Shown here: piece after piece, positions 38,891-46,565 of the stretch
Position numbering within the stretch: position 1 is the stretch's first letter
Layout: the number at the start of each line of letters is the position of its first letter
Notes under the pieces: generated by a model
What the model was told of the DNA's origin: nothing
What the model saw: only the letters and a program-made list of their open reading frames with translations
Database searches by the model: none
Program-made: the position numbers and the translations under genes
Assembly (NCBI GenBank): GCA_003818205.1
Contig: RPRQ01000037.1
Location: 1-46,565 of the forward strand
DNA: 46,565 bases
Direction: 5' to 3'
Source of the DNA: Bacteroidales bacterium
Lineage (GTDB): Bacteria; Bacteroidota; Bacteroidia; Bacteroidales; Tenuifilaceae

Positions 38891-39028
38891 GGTTAGAACT
38901 TTTACAACATAAGCAAATTAACAAAACATTGGAGGATTCAACAAGAATATTAAAGTCTTTTTTATCTAAAAAGATAAAGGTTGGGTTAATTAGATAATTT
39001 GCTTGATGAATGATTGAGAAAAATACCT

Positions 39029-40393
39029 TTAGTCCGGCTTCATCCAATTAGGAATCGGTTTTGGCTTTGGTTTCCTATCGTATAATAAATCATCGGCAAT
39101 ATATGCCAAACGAGCCATTATGAAGGATCGACGGATTAACCTCCTAATAACATTATGTAATAAATTATTTGGATGGCTAAAAGGACATACCGACATACAT
39201 CTTCCGCAATCTGTACCTGCTACACACCAGAATTGATAGCATGACTCTGAGTTGATTTTCCATCTTTTCATTCCGTTACTTTCAATCATGTCGCCATGCG
39301 GAATCGATTTTCCGGGGCAGCAATCGGCACATTTCTTACAGTATTTGCAAAATTCAATCATTGTGGGTTCAGCGTTGTAACCATCCAGAAGTAGTGATGC
39401 ATTGGTTGTTACAACTGCAATTCTAACCCTTGGACCAAGATCAGGGGTCATGAGTAGTCCCATCCGGCCAATTTCACCTAAACCTGCATCGCGGGCTACA
39501 AGGGGGCATATTAATTCGTAATCCCCATCGATGTGGGCTCTTGTGTCATACCCAGCATTTTTCAGGAATGTCGAAAATTGTAGAGCGATGATTGCGCAGT
39601 CAAGATACTTCTGGGTTGACTCAAATATAGTCGGCGATGCAGGTGACGCTGAAACATTGGTGTAATCCATCTCAACCGTAAATGCTATGGCGAATTTATG
39701 GTTTTTTACTATGGGCTTCCCTTTTTCCTTGCCTCTGCCCTTAACCGTGTATAGGTGATAGTCTTTTAGTTCGGTTATACCAATGCTATGGACTCCTAGG
39801 TATTTGGCCCAGCCTTTTATGTATCTCGTTAAGGTTACTTTATCGAAATTTGATGTTGTTCCTGCTGTTGGATGATTTATGGCTTTGTGAAGGTATTCGA
39901 TTATGTCAAAGTTTGCGTTTGATGAATTGTAGGTTAACGGATTGTAATATAGGCTTGATTGGTTTAGAAGCCCTGCAAGGCTTCTTGCCTTGTTATCCTG
40001 CTCTTCCTCATATTTATGGTTGGAATAGTATTGCTCCCAATCGGGCGTGCTGGCTTTCAGTCTCATACGAGCAAAAATAACATCGTGCTCGTCAAATCTA
40101 CGGGTTGGATGATCCTGCTCGCTCACATTGGATTGAATTGGCTTTTTGAACAGAAGGTAAGTCATTATTAGGGTAATAATGCTAAGTGAGATTGCAACTA
40201 CTAGTTTTAATTCATAATTCTGAAAACTGGCGAAATAGCCTAATGCGATTATTGGAATTGTTAAGCCTAGAAGTTTTAATCCTGCCTTCTTTTCATTCTC
40301 AATGTAAGAGAGAACTGATGAATAGATGAGAATTAATGCGAGTAAACCGAAGAACCCAAGTATAAGAATGGATAAAAAGGCTGATTGTTCCAT
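39029..40393 (-). CDS. Membrane-anchored reductive-dehalogenase-like Fe-S protein
   Basis: Encodes 454 residues. Three membrane helices (about 5-28, 40-57 and 64-81) precede a soluble part resembling reductive dehalogenases: RRFDEHDVIFARMRL, DWEQYYSNH and DAGLGEIGRMGLLMTPDLGP. Two 4Fe-4S sites follow (CKYCKKCADCCPGKSIP, then CYQFWCVAGTDCGRCMSVCP). Members of this group use a corrinoid to remove halogens, and the related epoxyqueuosine reductase shares the fold. The membrane helices and lack of a Tat signal differ from classical respiratory enzymes. It starts 3 bases after the C_GCAxxG_C_C gene. Activity on organohalides is inferred from motif resemblance only. Confidence 0.7.
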   Translation of the reverse strand: MEQSAFLSILILGFFGLLALILIYSSVLSYIENEKKAGLKLLGLTIPIIALGYFASFQNYELKLVVAISLSIITLIMTYLLFKKPIQSNVSEQDHPTRRFDEHDVIFARMRLKASTPDWEQYYSNHKYEEEQDNKARSLAGLLNQSSLYYNPLTYNSSNANFDIIEYLHKAINHPTAGTTSNFDKVTLTRYIKGWAKYLGVHSIGITELKDYHLYTVKGRGKEKGKPIVKNHKFAIAFTVEMDYTNVSASPASPTIFESTQKYLDCAIIALQFSTFLKNAGYDTRAHIDGDYELICPLVARDAGLGEIGRMGLLMTPDLGPRVRIAVVTTNASLLLDGYNAEPTMIEFCKYCKKCADCCPGKSIPHGDMIESNGMKRWKINSESCYQFWCVAGTDCGRCMSVCPFSHPNNLLHNVIRRLIRRSFIMARLAYIADDLLYDRKPKPKPIPNWMKPD

Positions 40394-40396
40394 GTG

Positions 40397-40837
40397 CTAT
40401 TGGGTAAGATGTTTATCCAGAATTATTGCAGCCTGCTTTACCGCATTATTGCAAACGATTTCGAATATGCCCGCTTCTTTGGCGGCAATCCGCTCAGCTG
40501 GGTTTGATAGGTCAATTTTCAGAAGGTCTTTGCATTGAATACTGCCTAGCGTTTTTTCACATTCAGAGATATAATTGCTAACAATTTGGCTTGTTCTTTC
40601 CTTCGATTCAATATCTCCAGAGATTCCGTTACTGTTTTTTAACCCGAGGATAATCGCCCCAGCATTTACTGCACCGCAGATATGCTGTTTACGACCAACC
40701 CCACCGCCTAGCCCTGATCCTATTTTAACGGCAAGCTCAGAATTGATATTTACTCTCTTTGCGTATGCCTCAAGGATTGCCTGAGCGCAGCTACTACCGT
40801 TTTTGAAAAGTTGAAGCGATGTTTCAATCTCGTTCAT
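40397..40837 (-). CDS. C_GCAxxG_C_C family redox-associated protein
   Basis: Encodes 146 residues. The first cysteine lies in GSSCAQAILEAY and the second in the glycine-rich stretch ending GRKQHICGAVNAGAIILGL; further cysteines (SECEKTLGSIQCKDLL) complete the family pattern. These small proteins often sit near Fe-S or redox enzymes, and their function is not established. The gene ends 3 bases before the reductive-dehalogenase-like gene, suggesting co-translation and a shared role. Confidence 0.8.
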   Translation of the reverse strand: MNEIETSLQLFKNGSSCAQAILEAYAKRVNINSELAVKIGSGLGGGVGRKQHICGAVNAGAIILGLKNSNGISGDIESKERTSQIVSNYISECEKTLGSIQCKDLLKIDLSNPAERIAAKEAGIFEIVCNNAVKQAAIILDKHLTQ

Positions 40838-40862
40838 AAATCATTTTTTACAAAAATAGAAA

Positions 40863-40880
40863 AAGGGACCGAAGTCCCTT
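40863..40880 (-). terminator. Intrinsic terminator with UUCG loop
   Basis: On the minus strand AAGGGAC, the tetraloop TTCG and GTCCCTT form a very stable stem followed by a T-rich run. It lies 29 bases past the stop of the outer-membrane beta-barrel gene and separates it from the C_GCAxxG_C_C gene. Confidence 0.85.
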
Positions 40881-40908
40881 CATCATAATTTGAAAAGTTC
40901 GTAAGTAT

Positions 40909-41454
40909 TTAAAATGCAAAGCCTAAAGAGAAGCCAATACGCATTCTAAAACCTTCGAAAAAAGTGGTGTCATAGTCACCATTTTCATCGCCTGAATCAA
41001 CGTTAACGTCGGCTTTACCATAATGCCCACCAAAGAATAAATCCATGGTAAAGCCCGAGTTGGTAATCCATTGCCTTCCGAATACCAATCCTCCGCCCAT
41101 TGAGGTTAAAGTTCCTTTTGATGGGAAATCATCGGTTACTTCAGCAGTAAACCTTTGATACCTAAGGTAAGGCGCTGCGTAAAATCCATCAATGGCATTT
41201 TTCTTTAAGTAAATCTTGAATTCTGGGGTAAGAATTAGGCCTGTGAATTTTGTGTCCCCCAACTTGAAGTTCATATAACCAACACCCAGCTGAGCAGATG
41301 TTAGATCTGATAGTTCACGCTCGTAAAAGATAGAACCAGTTCCCAGGAGAAAGCTCAACGTATTAACTTTCAGAACATTTTTCTCTTCAGAAACCTGAGC
41401 GATAGATGGTAATGCAAAGCAAGCGATTAGGATCAGGGTTAAAATTTTTTTCAT
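40909..41454 (-). CDS. Small outer-membrane beta-barrel protein
   Basis: Encodes 181 residues with a signal peptide ending near residue 20 (PSIAQ). The mature part alternates short amphipathic strands and ends in an aromatic residue (SLGFAF), typical of an eight-stranded outer-membrane barrel. I do not recognise a specific family. It has its own terminator and is divergent from the metal-import operon. Confidence 0.75.
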   Translation of the reverse strand: MKKILTLILIACFALPSIAQVSEEKNVLKVNTLSFLLGTGSIFYERELSDLTSAQLGVGYMNFKLGDTKFTGLILTPEFKIYLKKNAIDGFYAAPYLRYQRFTAEVTDDFPSKGTLTSMGGGLVFGRQWITNSGFTMDLFFGGHYGKADVNVDSGDENGDYDTTFFEGFRMRIGFSLGFAF

Positions 41455-41650
41455 AATTTTATAAATTAAGTTTTATTATGGTAGCAAAATCACAATTATT
41501 ATACCAAACAAAAAGAATGTGAAAAAACCTTATGGAATAATGTCGTTTACCAGACGATAGCGAAGAATCGTGCTTTTTAGCTGAGAACTTTACTTATATT
41601 TTGGTGTTATCCTTTTCTTGGGTATTTTTGAACTGCCAAATAAAACAATA

Positions 41651-42556
41651 ATGAATAACGTTGTAAATCGCTCATTCTTTTTAATAATACTCGGTGCTAT
41701 CCTTTTTGGGTGTAACACTCGAAATATAAAAGATCAAAGCAAACGGGATACCATCTCGGTAAGCATTTTACCGCAAAAATATTTAATCGATAGGCTAACC
41801 GATAGTACCATTGAGGTTAATGTTATGGTTCCACCTGGTTCTAGCCCCGAAATGTACGAGCCTTCACCTGTTCAGATGAAAGGTATTTCAACCTCTGCCA
41901 TCTATTTTGCGGTTGGCCCTTTGGAGTTTGAGAGTTCGATTCTTCCTCGTATTAAAGAGCTGAACCCGAATATTCATTTTGTTAATCTATCAAATGGGAT
42001 TAACCTGATTGCAGGGCACGAGCATCAAGAGATAATGGGGGAGGGCGAGCATCATACCTGTTACGATCCACATATTTGGACATCAACGCTTGAGTTTAAG
42101 CAGATGGCAACAGTAACTTGTAATGAGCTATGCCGCCTTTTTCCTGAAAGGAAGGTTCAGTTTGAGGCTAATCTAACAAAACTTGAGGGGGAAGTTGATA
42201 AGTTAGATTCTTTGGTGAGATTGGTTGTTGCCGAAGCAACAACGAAGAGATTCCTTATTTATCACCCCGCTTTATCGTACTTTGCCCGTGAATTTGGGCT
42301 GACCCAGATTGCCATAGAGGAGGATGGGAAAAACCCATCGGCACAGCAGCTTGCCGAATTGGTTAATGTTGGGAGGGTTGAAAATCTCAGGTCTGTTTTT
42401 ATCCAATCGCAGTTTGACTCCCGCAACGCCGAGATTTTAGCCAAGGAGTTGGGCGGAGAAGTCTTAAGTATTGACCCTTTAGGCTACGATTGGATGGCGA
42501 ACATGTACGATTTAACCTATAAAATGGCTAAAGCCCTTAACTCAAAATGGAAATAG
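41651..42556 (+). CDS. znuA: Zinc/manganese ABC transporter substrate-binding lipoprotein
   Basis: Encodes about 301 residues from ATG 41651; the TTG at 41618 lies before a clean lipoprotein signal ending at Cys21 (ILFGC). It is a cluster A-I metal-binding protein: VSILPQKYLIDRLT, a short histidine-rich loop near 123 (HEH, then GEGEHHTCYDPHIW at about 131-144), IYHPALSYFAREFG and FIQSQFDSRNAEIL. Histidines in these segments bind the metal. The His-rich loop favours zinc over manganese. It is the first gene of a complete importer operon, with the ATPase starting two bases after its stop. Confidence 0.88.
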   Translation: MNNVVNRSFFLIILGAILFGCNTRNIKDQSKRDTISVSILPQKYLIDRLTDSTIEVNVMVPPGSSPEMYEPSPVQMKGISTSAIYFAVGPLEFESSILPRIKELNPNIHFVNLSNGINLIAGHEHQEIMGEGEHHTCYDPHIWTSTLEFKQMATVTCNELCRLFPERKVQFEANLTKLEGEVDKLDSLVRLVVAEATTKRFLIYHPALSYFAREFGLTQIAIEEDGKNPSAQQLAELVNVGRVENLRSVFIQSQFDSRNAEILAKELGGEVLSIDPLGYDWMANMYDLTYKMAKALNSKWK

Positions 42557-42557
42557 C

Positions 42558-43325
42558 ATGAGGTTGAGTAGAATACTCGATGTTGTGAATGTAAGCGCAG
42601 GCTATGGCTCGGAGGTAATCCTAAAGGATATTAACTTCGAGGTGGTTGATAACGATTTTATTGGCGTTATTGGCCCTAACGGTGGAGGGAAAACAACTTT
42701 GCTAAAACTGCTTCTAGGTGAAATAAAACCGTTTCAGGGTCGTGTGAATTTCTACCCTTCGAGCAAGGATGAAACGCTTTTCGGATACTTACCACAGGTA
42801 TCATCAATCGATAGGGAATTCCCCATCAAGGTAATGGATATTGTGCTTTCGGGATTAATGAATAGAAATGGCCTAATCGGCGGTAGTGGAAAGCAGAATC
42901 GAACAAAAGCCATTGATATACTGACAATTGCAGGGGTCGATCATCTTTGGAATAGTAGCGTGGGTGAGCTATCGGGAGGGCAGCTACAACGGGTTTTTCT
43001 ATGTCGTGCGTTAATCTCTCAGCCACGCCTTTTAATCCTCGATGAGCCGAATACATTCGTGGATAATAAGTTTGAAAAAGAGCTATACGAATTATTACGA
43101 GAGTTGAATAGGCGAATGGCAATAATCATGGTTTCTCATGATGTGGGCACCATAACATCGTACGTTAAAACCATTGCTTGCGTGAATCGTCACCTGCACT
43201 ACCACCGATCGAATCGAATAACCCCCGAGCAGCTTGCTGCATATGAGTGTCCAATACAAATAATTAGTCATGGTAAAATACCACATACCGTACTGCTCAA
43301 TCATAATAAGGAGGGACAAGCATGA
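42558..43325 (+). CDS. znuC: Zinc/manganese ABC transporter ATP-binding protein
   Basis: Encodes 255 residues. Walker A is GPNGGGKT at 39-46, the signature is LSGGQLQRVF, and Walker B is LLILDEPNTFVD, in which Asn-Thr-Phe replaces the more usual Thr-x-Gly. The switch histidine is in MVSHD. It powers metal import with the permease, whose start codon overlaps its stop (ATGA at 43322). Confidence 0.92.
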   Translation: MRLSRILDVVNVSAGYGSEVILKDINFEVVDNDFIGVIGPNGGGKTTLLKLLLGEIKPFQGRVNFYPSSKDETLFGYLPQVSSIDREFPIKVMDIVLSGLMNRNGLIGGSGKQNRTKAIDILTIAGVDHLWNSSVGELSGGQLQRVFLCRALISQPRLLILDEPNTFVDNKFEKELYELLRELNRRMAIIMVSHDVGTITSYVKTIACVNRHLHYHRSNRITPEQLAAYECPIQIISHGKIPHTVLLNHNKEGQA

Positions 43326-44167
43326 TAGCGTTGTTTAAGGACATTCTCGATTATCAGTTTTTGCGAAATGCTTTAGTTGCTGCTTTTTTGGTCTCGATTG
43401 TAGCCGGGATTATTGGTACTTACATAACATCTAGGCGATTGGTTTTCCTTAGCGGAGGGATAACCCATGCCTCGTTTGGAGGTATAGGAATAGCATACTA
43501 TTTAGGAGTTAATCCCATTTTCGGAGCTATTGTATTCTCCATCCTTTCGGCATTCGGCATTGAAGCGCTTTCGCATCGGAAAAGCATGAGGGAGGATTCA
43601 GCCATTGGTATTCTATGGGCGTTTGGGATGGCCGTTGGTATTATCTTTATTTTTTTAACACCAGGCTATGCGCCCAATCTGCTTAGCTTTCTTTTTGGTA
43701 GTATTCTAACCGTAACGAATACCGATTTACTTTCGTTGCTCGTTTTGAATGTGGCTGTAATCTGTTTCTTTATTATATTCTATAAACCAATCCTTTACAT
43801 TGCATTTGATCAGGAATTTGCACGTACCCAAAAGATACCCGTTGCTTTTTTCAACTATATTCTAATCGCTTTCATTGCCATAGCCATTGTTCTAAGTATC
43901 CGGGTTGTTGGTATAATCCTATTAATATCACTTTTTACAATACCCCCTGCAACCGCAAACATCTTCTCCAATCATTTTGGGAGAATTATTTTTTGGTCAA
44001 TCCTCTTGAGTTTTTTAGGTTGCTTCATGGGATTAATCATTTCCTATGGAATGAATATTCCGAGCGGTGCTGCAATAGTTGTAGTTCTCGTGTTACTTTT
44101 CGGAATTGTTAAAGTTGTTGTCAGCTCATGTAATTGGTTTAAAAGGCGTTCTTCGATGGCGCAATAG
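43322..44167 (+). CDS. znuB: Zinc/manganese ABC transporter permease
   Basis: Encodes 281 residues with eight or so membrane helices of the ABC-3 family. Seen are FLSGGITHASFGGIGIAYYL (about 42-61), RVVGIILLISLFTIPPATAN and the closing hydrophobic segment. It forms the membrane channel for the metal delivered by the lipoprotein. Translation is coupled to the ATPase through a 4-base overlap. Confidence 0.92.
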   Translation: MIALFKDILDYQFLRNALVAAFLVSIVAGIIGTYITSRRLVFLSGGITHASFGGIGIAYYLGVNPIFGAIVFSILSAFGIEALSHRKSMREDSAIGILWAFGMAVGIIFIFLTPGYAPNLLSFLFGSILTVTNTDLLSLLVLNVAVICFFIIFYKPILYIAFDQEFARTQKIPVAFFNYILIAFIAIAIVLSIRVVGIILLISLFTIPPATANIFSNHFGRIIFWSILLSFLGCFMGLIISYGMNIPSGAAIVVVLVLLFGIVKVVVSSCNWFKRRSSMAQ

Positions 44168-44212
44168 GTAGTTTGATTTTTTTTCATTAATTTAATTAAA
44201 TACTGTTTAGCT

Positions 44213-45601
44213 ATGAATTTTGATCTTATAGTTATTGGAAGTGGCCCGGGTGGCTATGTTGCAGCGATTAGAGCTAGCCAACTTGGTTTAAAGGTTGGTG
44301 TTGTTGAGAAGGAAAATCTTGGCGGAATATGCTTGAATTGGGGTTGTATCCCTACCAAGGCTTTGCTGAAAAGTGCTCAGGTTTTTGAGTATGCCTCACA
44401 TGCTGCTGAGTATGGAGTGGTTGTGGCTGATGTTAAGCCCGACTTTGAAAAGATGATTGCTCGTAGCCGTGGTGTTGCCGATGCCATGAGCAAAGGGATT
44501 CAGTTTCTTTTCAAGAAAAATAAAATTGAAGCATTAAGTGGTTTTGGAAAATTGAAGGATAACCATACGGTTACTGTTACCGCTGCCGATGGCTCAACTG
44601 CTGATTATACGGCAAGTCATATCATTCTGGCAACCGGTGCCCGTTCGCGTGAACTGCCTAATCTTAAACAGGATGGAGTTAAGATTATTGGTTACCGTCA
44701 GGCGCTAACATTGGAGAAACAGCCTAAATCAATGGTTGTTGTGGGCTCAGGTGCTATTGGAAGCGAGTTCGCTTACTTCTACAATGTCGTTGGTACTAAG
44801 GTTACTCTAGTTGAGTTCTTGCCAAATATAGTGCCCCTTGAGGATGAAGAGGTAAGTAAAACGCTAGAGCGCTCATTCAAGAAGAATGGTATTACCGTTA
44901 TGACCAGTTCGACGGTTGAATCGGTAGATACATCGGGTGAACTCTGCAAAGTGAAAATCCAAACCAAAAAAGGGGTAGAAGAAGTTGAGACGGAGATTGT
45001 GCTTTCGGCTGTTGGTGTTAGCACAAACCTCGAAGGAATTGGACTTGAGGTTGTAGGTGTTGAGGTCGAGAAAGGGAAGGTTAAAGTTGATGATTACTAC
45101 AAAACAAATATAGAGGGTATTTATGCAATTGGTGATATCGTTCATGGTCCTGCATTGGCACACGTTGCATCAGCCGAAGGGATTGTTTGCGTAGAAAAGA
45201 TTGTAGGACAAAACCCTCACCCAGTAAACTATAAAAACATCCCAGGTTGTACATATACATCTCCAGAAGTGGCTTCGGTAGGAATGAGCGAGAAAGCAGC
45301 TGTTGAGGCAGGATATGAGATAAAAGTTGGTAAATTTCCGTTTACTGCATCGGGTAAGGCAACTGCTGCGGGAGCAAGGGATGGTTTTATCAAACTAATT
45401 TTCGATGCCAAATATGGTGAATTGCTTGGTGCTCACATGATTGGCGCAAATGTTACTGAGATGATCGCTGAACTTGTTGTGGCTCGAAACCTAGAGACTA
45501 CAGGCCATGAGCTGATAAAGAGCATTCACCCTCACCCAACCATGAGCGAGGCAATAATGGAGGCAGCCGCTGCTGCGTATGGCGAGGTGATTCATGTATA
45601 A
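44213..45601 (+). CDS. lpdA: Dihydrolipoyl dehydrogenase (E3)
   Basis: Encodes 462 residues of a flavoprotein disulfide reductase. It reoxidises the lipoyl groups of 2-oxoacid dehydrogenase or glycine cleavage complexes with NAD. The FAD-binding GSGPGG is at 9-14, the redox pair Cys40 and Cys45 lies in GICLNWGCIPTKALL, an NAD-binding GSGAIGSEFAY follows, and the C-terminal His439-x-His441 with Glu446 (HPHPTMSE) completes the active site. No E1 or E2 gene is adjacent. A strong two-sided terminator follows the stop. Confidence 0.95.
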   Translation: MNFDLIVIGSGPGGYVAAIRASQLGLKVGVVEKENLGGICLNWGCIPTKALLKSAQVFEYASHAAEYGVVVADVKPDFEKMIARSRGVADAMSKGIQFLFKKNKIEALSGFGKLKDNHTVTVTAADGSTADYTASHIILATGARSRELPNLKQDGVKIIGYRQALTLEKQPKSMVVVGSGAIGSEFAYFYNVVGTKVTLVEFLPNIVPLEDEEVSKTLERSFKKNGITVMTSSTVESVDTSGELCKVKIQTKKGVEEVETEIVLSAVGVSTNLEGIGLEVVGVEVEKGKVKVDDYYKTNIEGIYAIGDIVHGPALAHVASAEGIVCVEKIVGQNPHPVNYKNIPGCTYTSPEVASVGMSEKAAVEAGYEIKVGKFPFTASGKATAAGARDGFIKLIFDAKYGELLGAHMIGANVTEMIAELVVARNLETTGHELIKSIHPHPTMSEAIMEAAAAAYGEVIHV

Positions 45602-45620
45602 TGGAGGTTGTCTAATCAAA

Positions 45621-45655
45621 AAAAAGAAAAGTCGGTTTAACCGACTTTTCTTTTT
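45621..45655. terminator. Bidirectional terminator after lpdA
   Basis: A 15-bp perfect inverted repeat (45621-45635 against 45641-45655), made of an A-run, GTCGG and their complement, has a 5-base loop. It lies between two converging genes and has T-runs on the exit side in both directions. Confidence 0.88.
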
Positions 45656-45667
45656 CTAGTATGGTAA

Positions 45668-46225
45668 TTATTCCCATCTAAATTCTATATTCGTTGCGGG
45701 TTGCCCCGAAGAGATATGACTAGTGATTTTATAGGAGATATTCTTGCAATTACATAGTTCTAGGGCTTTTACACACCATCCTGCGAACCTGTATTCAAGG
45801 GTTTTGGTAATCCCATCGAATTTCTTAATTTTCATTACAGCCATTTTACTTGCGGTTTCAACCACTTCAACCTCTGAGGGTACGTAAAAGGTTTCTACCA
45901 TCCTTGAGGCTCGTTTCATTAGGTATTGGGGTGTAGCAACAAAAAGAAAAACCTTGTAAATTCCTGTAAGTGCAACTTTTGCACTGAATTTTCCCATTTC
46001 TTCTCCTGCTTTTTGGGGGTTGAAGCTGAAAAATTGCTCAACAATCTTATCCATAGGTTCATAGTAAGCAGGCTTAATCTCGTACCAATCGCTTACCCTT
46101 ACATGCCCTTCGTATAATTTTTTTGATTCAGCAGGAAGCGATTTAACCCAATCGTTGTACTTACTAGGAAAGGTCTCTTTAACAAAATCTCTAGTAGTAA
46201 TGATACTTGTCCCTTTTACTTGCAT
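45668..46225 (-). CDS. Unrecognised 185-residue cytoplasmic protein
   Basis: Encodes 185 residues without a signal peptide or obvious membrane helix. The N-terminal half is helical (RDFVKETFPSKYNDWVKSL), and a conserved-looking cysteine pair occurs in GWCVKALELCNCKNISYK near residues 147-164. The general plan (helical start, alpha/beta cysteine-containing end) is reminiscent of small ligand-sensing domains of the heme-NO-binding or 4-vinyl-reductase kind, but I cannot assign it. It is followed by the terminator shared with lpdA. Confidence 0.65.
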   Translation of the reverse strand: MQVKGTSIITTRDFVKETFPSKYNDWVKSLPAESKKLYEGHVRVSDWYEIKPAYYEPMDKIVEQFFSFNPQKAGEEMGKFSAKVALTGIYKVFLFVATPQYLMKRASRMVETFYVPSEVEVVETASKMAVMKIKKFDGITKTLEYRFAGWCVKALELCNCKNISYKITSHISSGQPATNIEFRWE

Positions 46226-46565
46226 GGCTATTTCGTTTTTTATTTTCCCAGTCGCAATATAAACAATATTGAATCATTTCAGTTCAGTCTTTTGGTATTT
46301 ATTTTGCTTTGTAATGATATTTTGATGAGTTAATGTTTTTTGTATTTGAGTGAGATGATATTTGGAATTAAGAGTTAAAAAAAATGAACGAAATAGTTTT
46401 TATCTATAATATACATTATATAGATTAAGCAGTTTTGCGCTTCGTTAAAATCATATGATATGATAGTTACAGTATTTTTTAAACCAAAAATCAATAACTC
46501 CGCCTTTTAAGGCGGAGTCAAGATAAAGAAGAATCCTCGGCTTTAGCCAAAAGCGTAGTGTACGG
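46226..46565. other. Gene-free right end with a minus-strand hairpin
   Basis: About 340 AT-rich bases without a credible frame or RNA gene. The part next to 46225 should contain the promoter of the 185-residue protein gene. A 10-bp perfect stem (46497-46506 against 46509-46518, ACTCCGCCTT and its complement) followed on the minus strand by a weakly T-rich stretch may terminate a minus-strand gene beyond the right edge. Confidence 0.5.

Noticed and set aside
41500-41600. Possible Zur operator upstream of the metal importer
   Set aside because: Only a weak TCGT/ACGA pair is visible near 41542-41556. No convincing palindrome was found, so no site is claimed.
1-46565. CRISPR array, tRNA or rRNA genes, phage genes or intact transposase
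   Set aside because: I looked for spaced direct repeats, cloverleaf-like runs, integrase or transposase motifs and phage structural proteins. None is supported in this window.

Overview
The window reads as a chromosomal segment of an AT-rich member of the Bacteroidota. The evidence is a SusC/SusD outer-membrane pair, many lipoprotein signal peptides, start sites without strong Shine-Dalgarno sequences and, at one site, a Bacteroides-type -7 box (TAnnTTTG). No 16S rRNA or other marker is present, so I do not name a genus.

Positions 1-1309 hold no confident gene. They contain a strong terminator for a gene off the left edge (201-240) and a non-coding element of about 505 bp bounded by 24-bp imperfect inverted repeats (245-749). 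A 33-codon ORF lies directly in front of susC.

Positions 1310-32338 are a large glycan-utilisation locus whose contents point to mannose-rich N-glycans or related alpha-mannosides. Block 1 (1310-7853) is susC, susD and a surface glycan-binding lipoprotein with two FIVAR-like/LamG units, closed by a hairpin. Block 2 (8084-14837) is a GH47 alpha-mannosidase, a GH92 alpha-mannosidase with carbohydrate-binding C-terminal modules, a PAT/AmpG-like MFS transporter and a GH130 phosphorylase. A GH18 endo-N-acetylglucosaminidase-like gene follows at 15140. It is cut short by a stop codon, and its downstream remains are joined to the last part of a second, otherwise lost GH130 gene. Block 3 (16739-22745) is a GntR/UTRA regulator, a ROK sugar kinase, an FHS-like MFS sugar transporter, a six-hairpin glycosidase lipoprotein and a mannose-6-phosphate isomerase with an extra N-terminal kinase-like domain. 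A GH38 alpha-mannosidase, a GH3 enzyme with a PA14 insert (minus strand) and a large GH123/DUF6067-like predicted hydrolase complete the locus.

The inferred route is as follows. A GH18 enzyme releases N-glycans and SusCD imports them. GH47, GH92 and GH38 trim the alpha-mannose. The PAT transporter carries the Man-beta-1,4-GlcNAc core into the cytoplasm, where GH130 phosphorolyses it. ROK kinase and PMI feed mannose into glycolysis. The local GntR protein probably senses a sugar phosphate.

Positions 32445-46565 are mostly housekeeping or accessory genes: a small membrane protein, a Memo-AMMECR1 fusion, a tautomerase, a TPR lipoprotein, a TPR/SpoIIE phosphatase, a membrane-anchored reductive-dehalogenase-like Fe-S protein paired with a C_GCAxxG_C_C protein, a small beta-barrel protein, a complete zinc/manganese-type ABC importer, dihydrolipoyl dehydrogenase and an unrecognised 185-residue protein.

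The most notable observations are the deletion scar that fuses GH18 and GH130 remains, the kinase-like/PMI fusion, the six-hairpin enzyme of unknown specificity, the palindrome cluster and possible lipoprotein signal at the Memo-AMMECR1 gene, and the reductive-dehalogenase-like pair.
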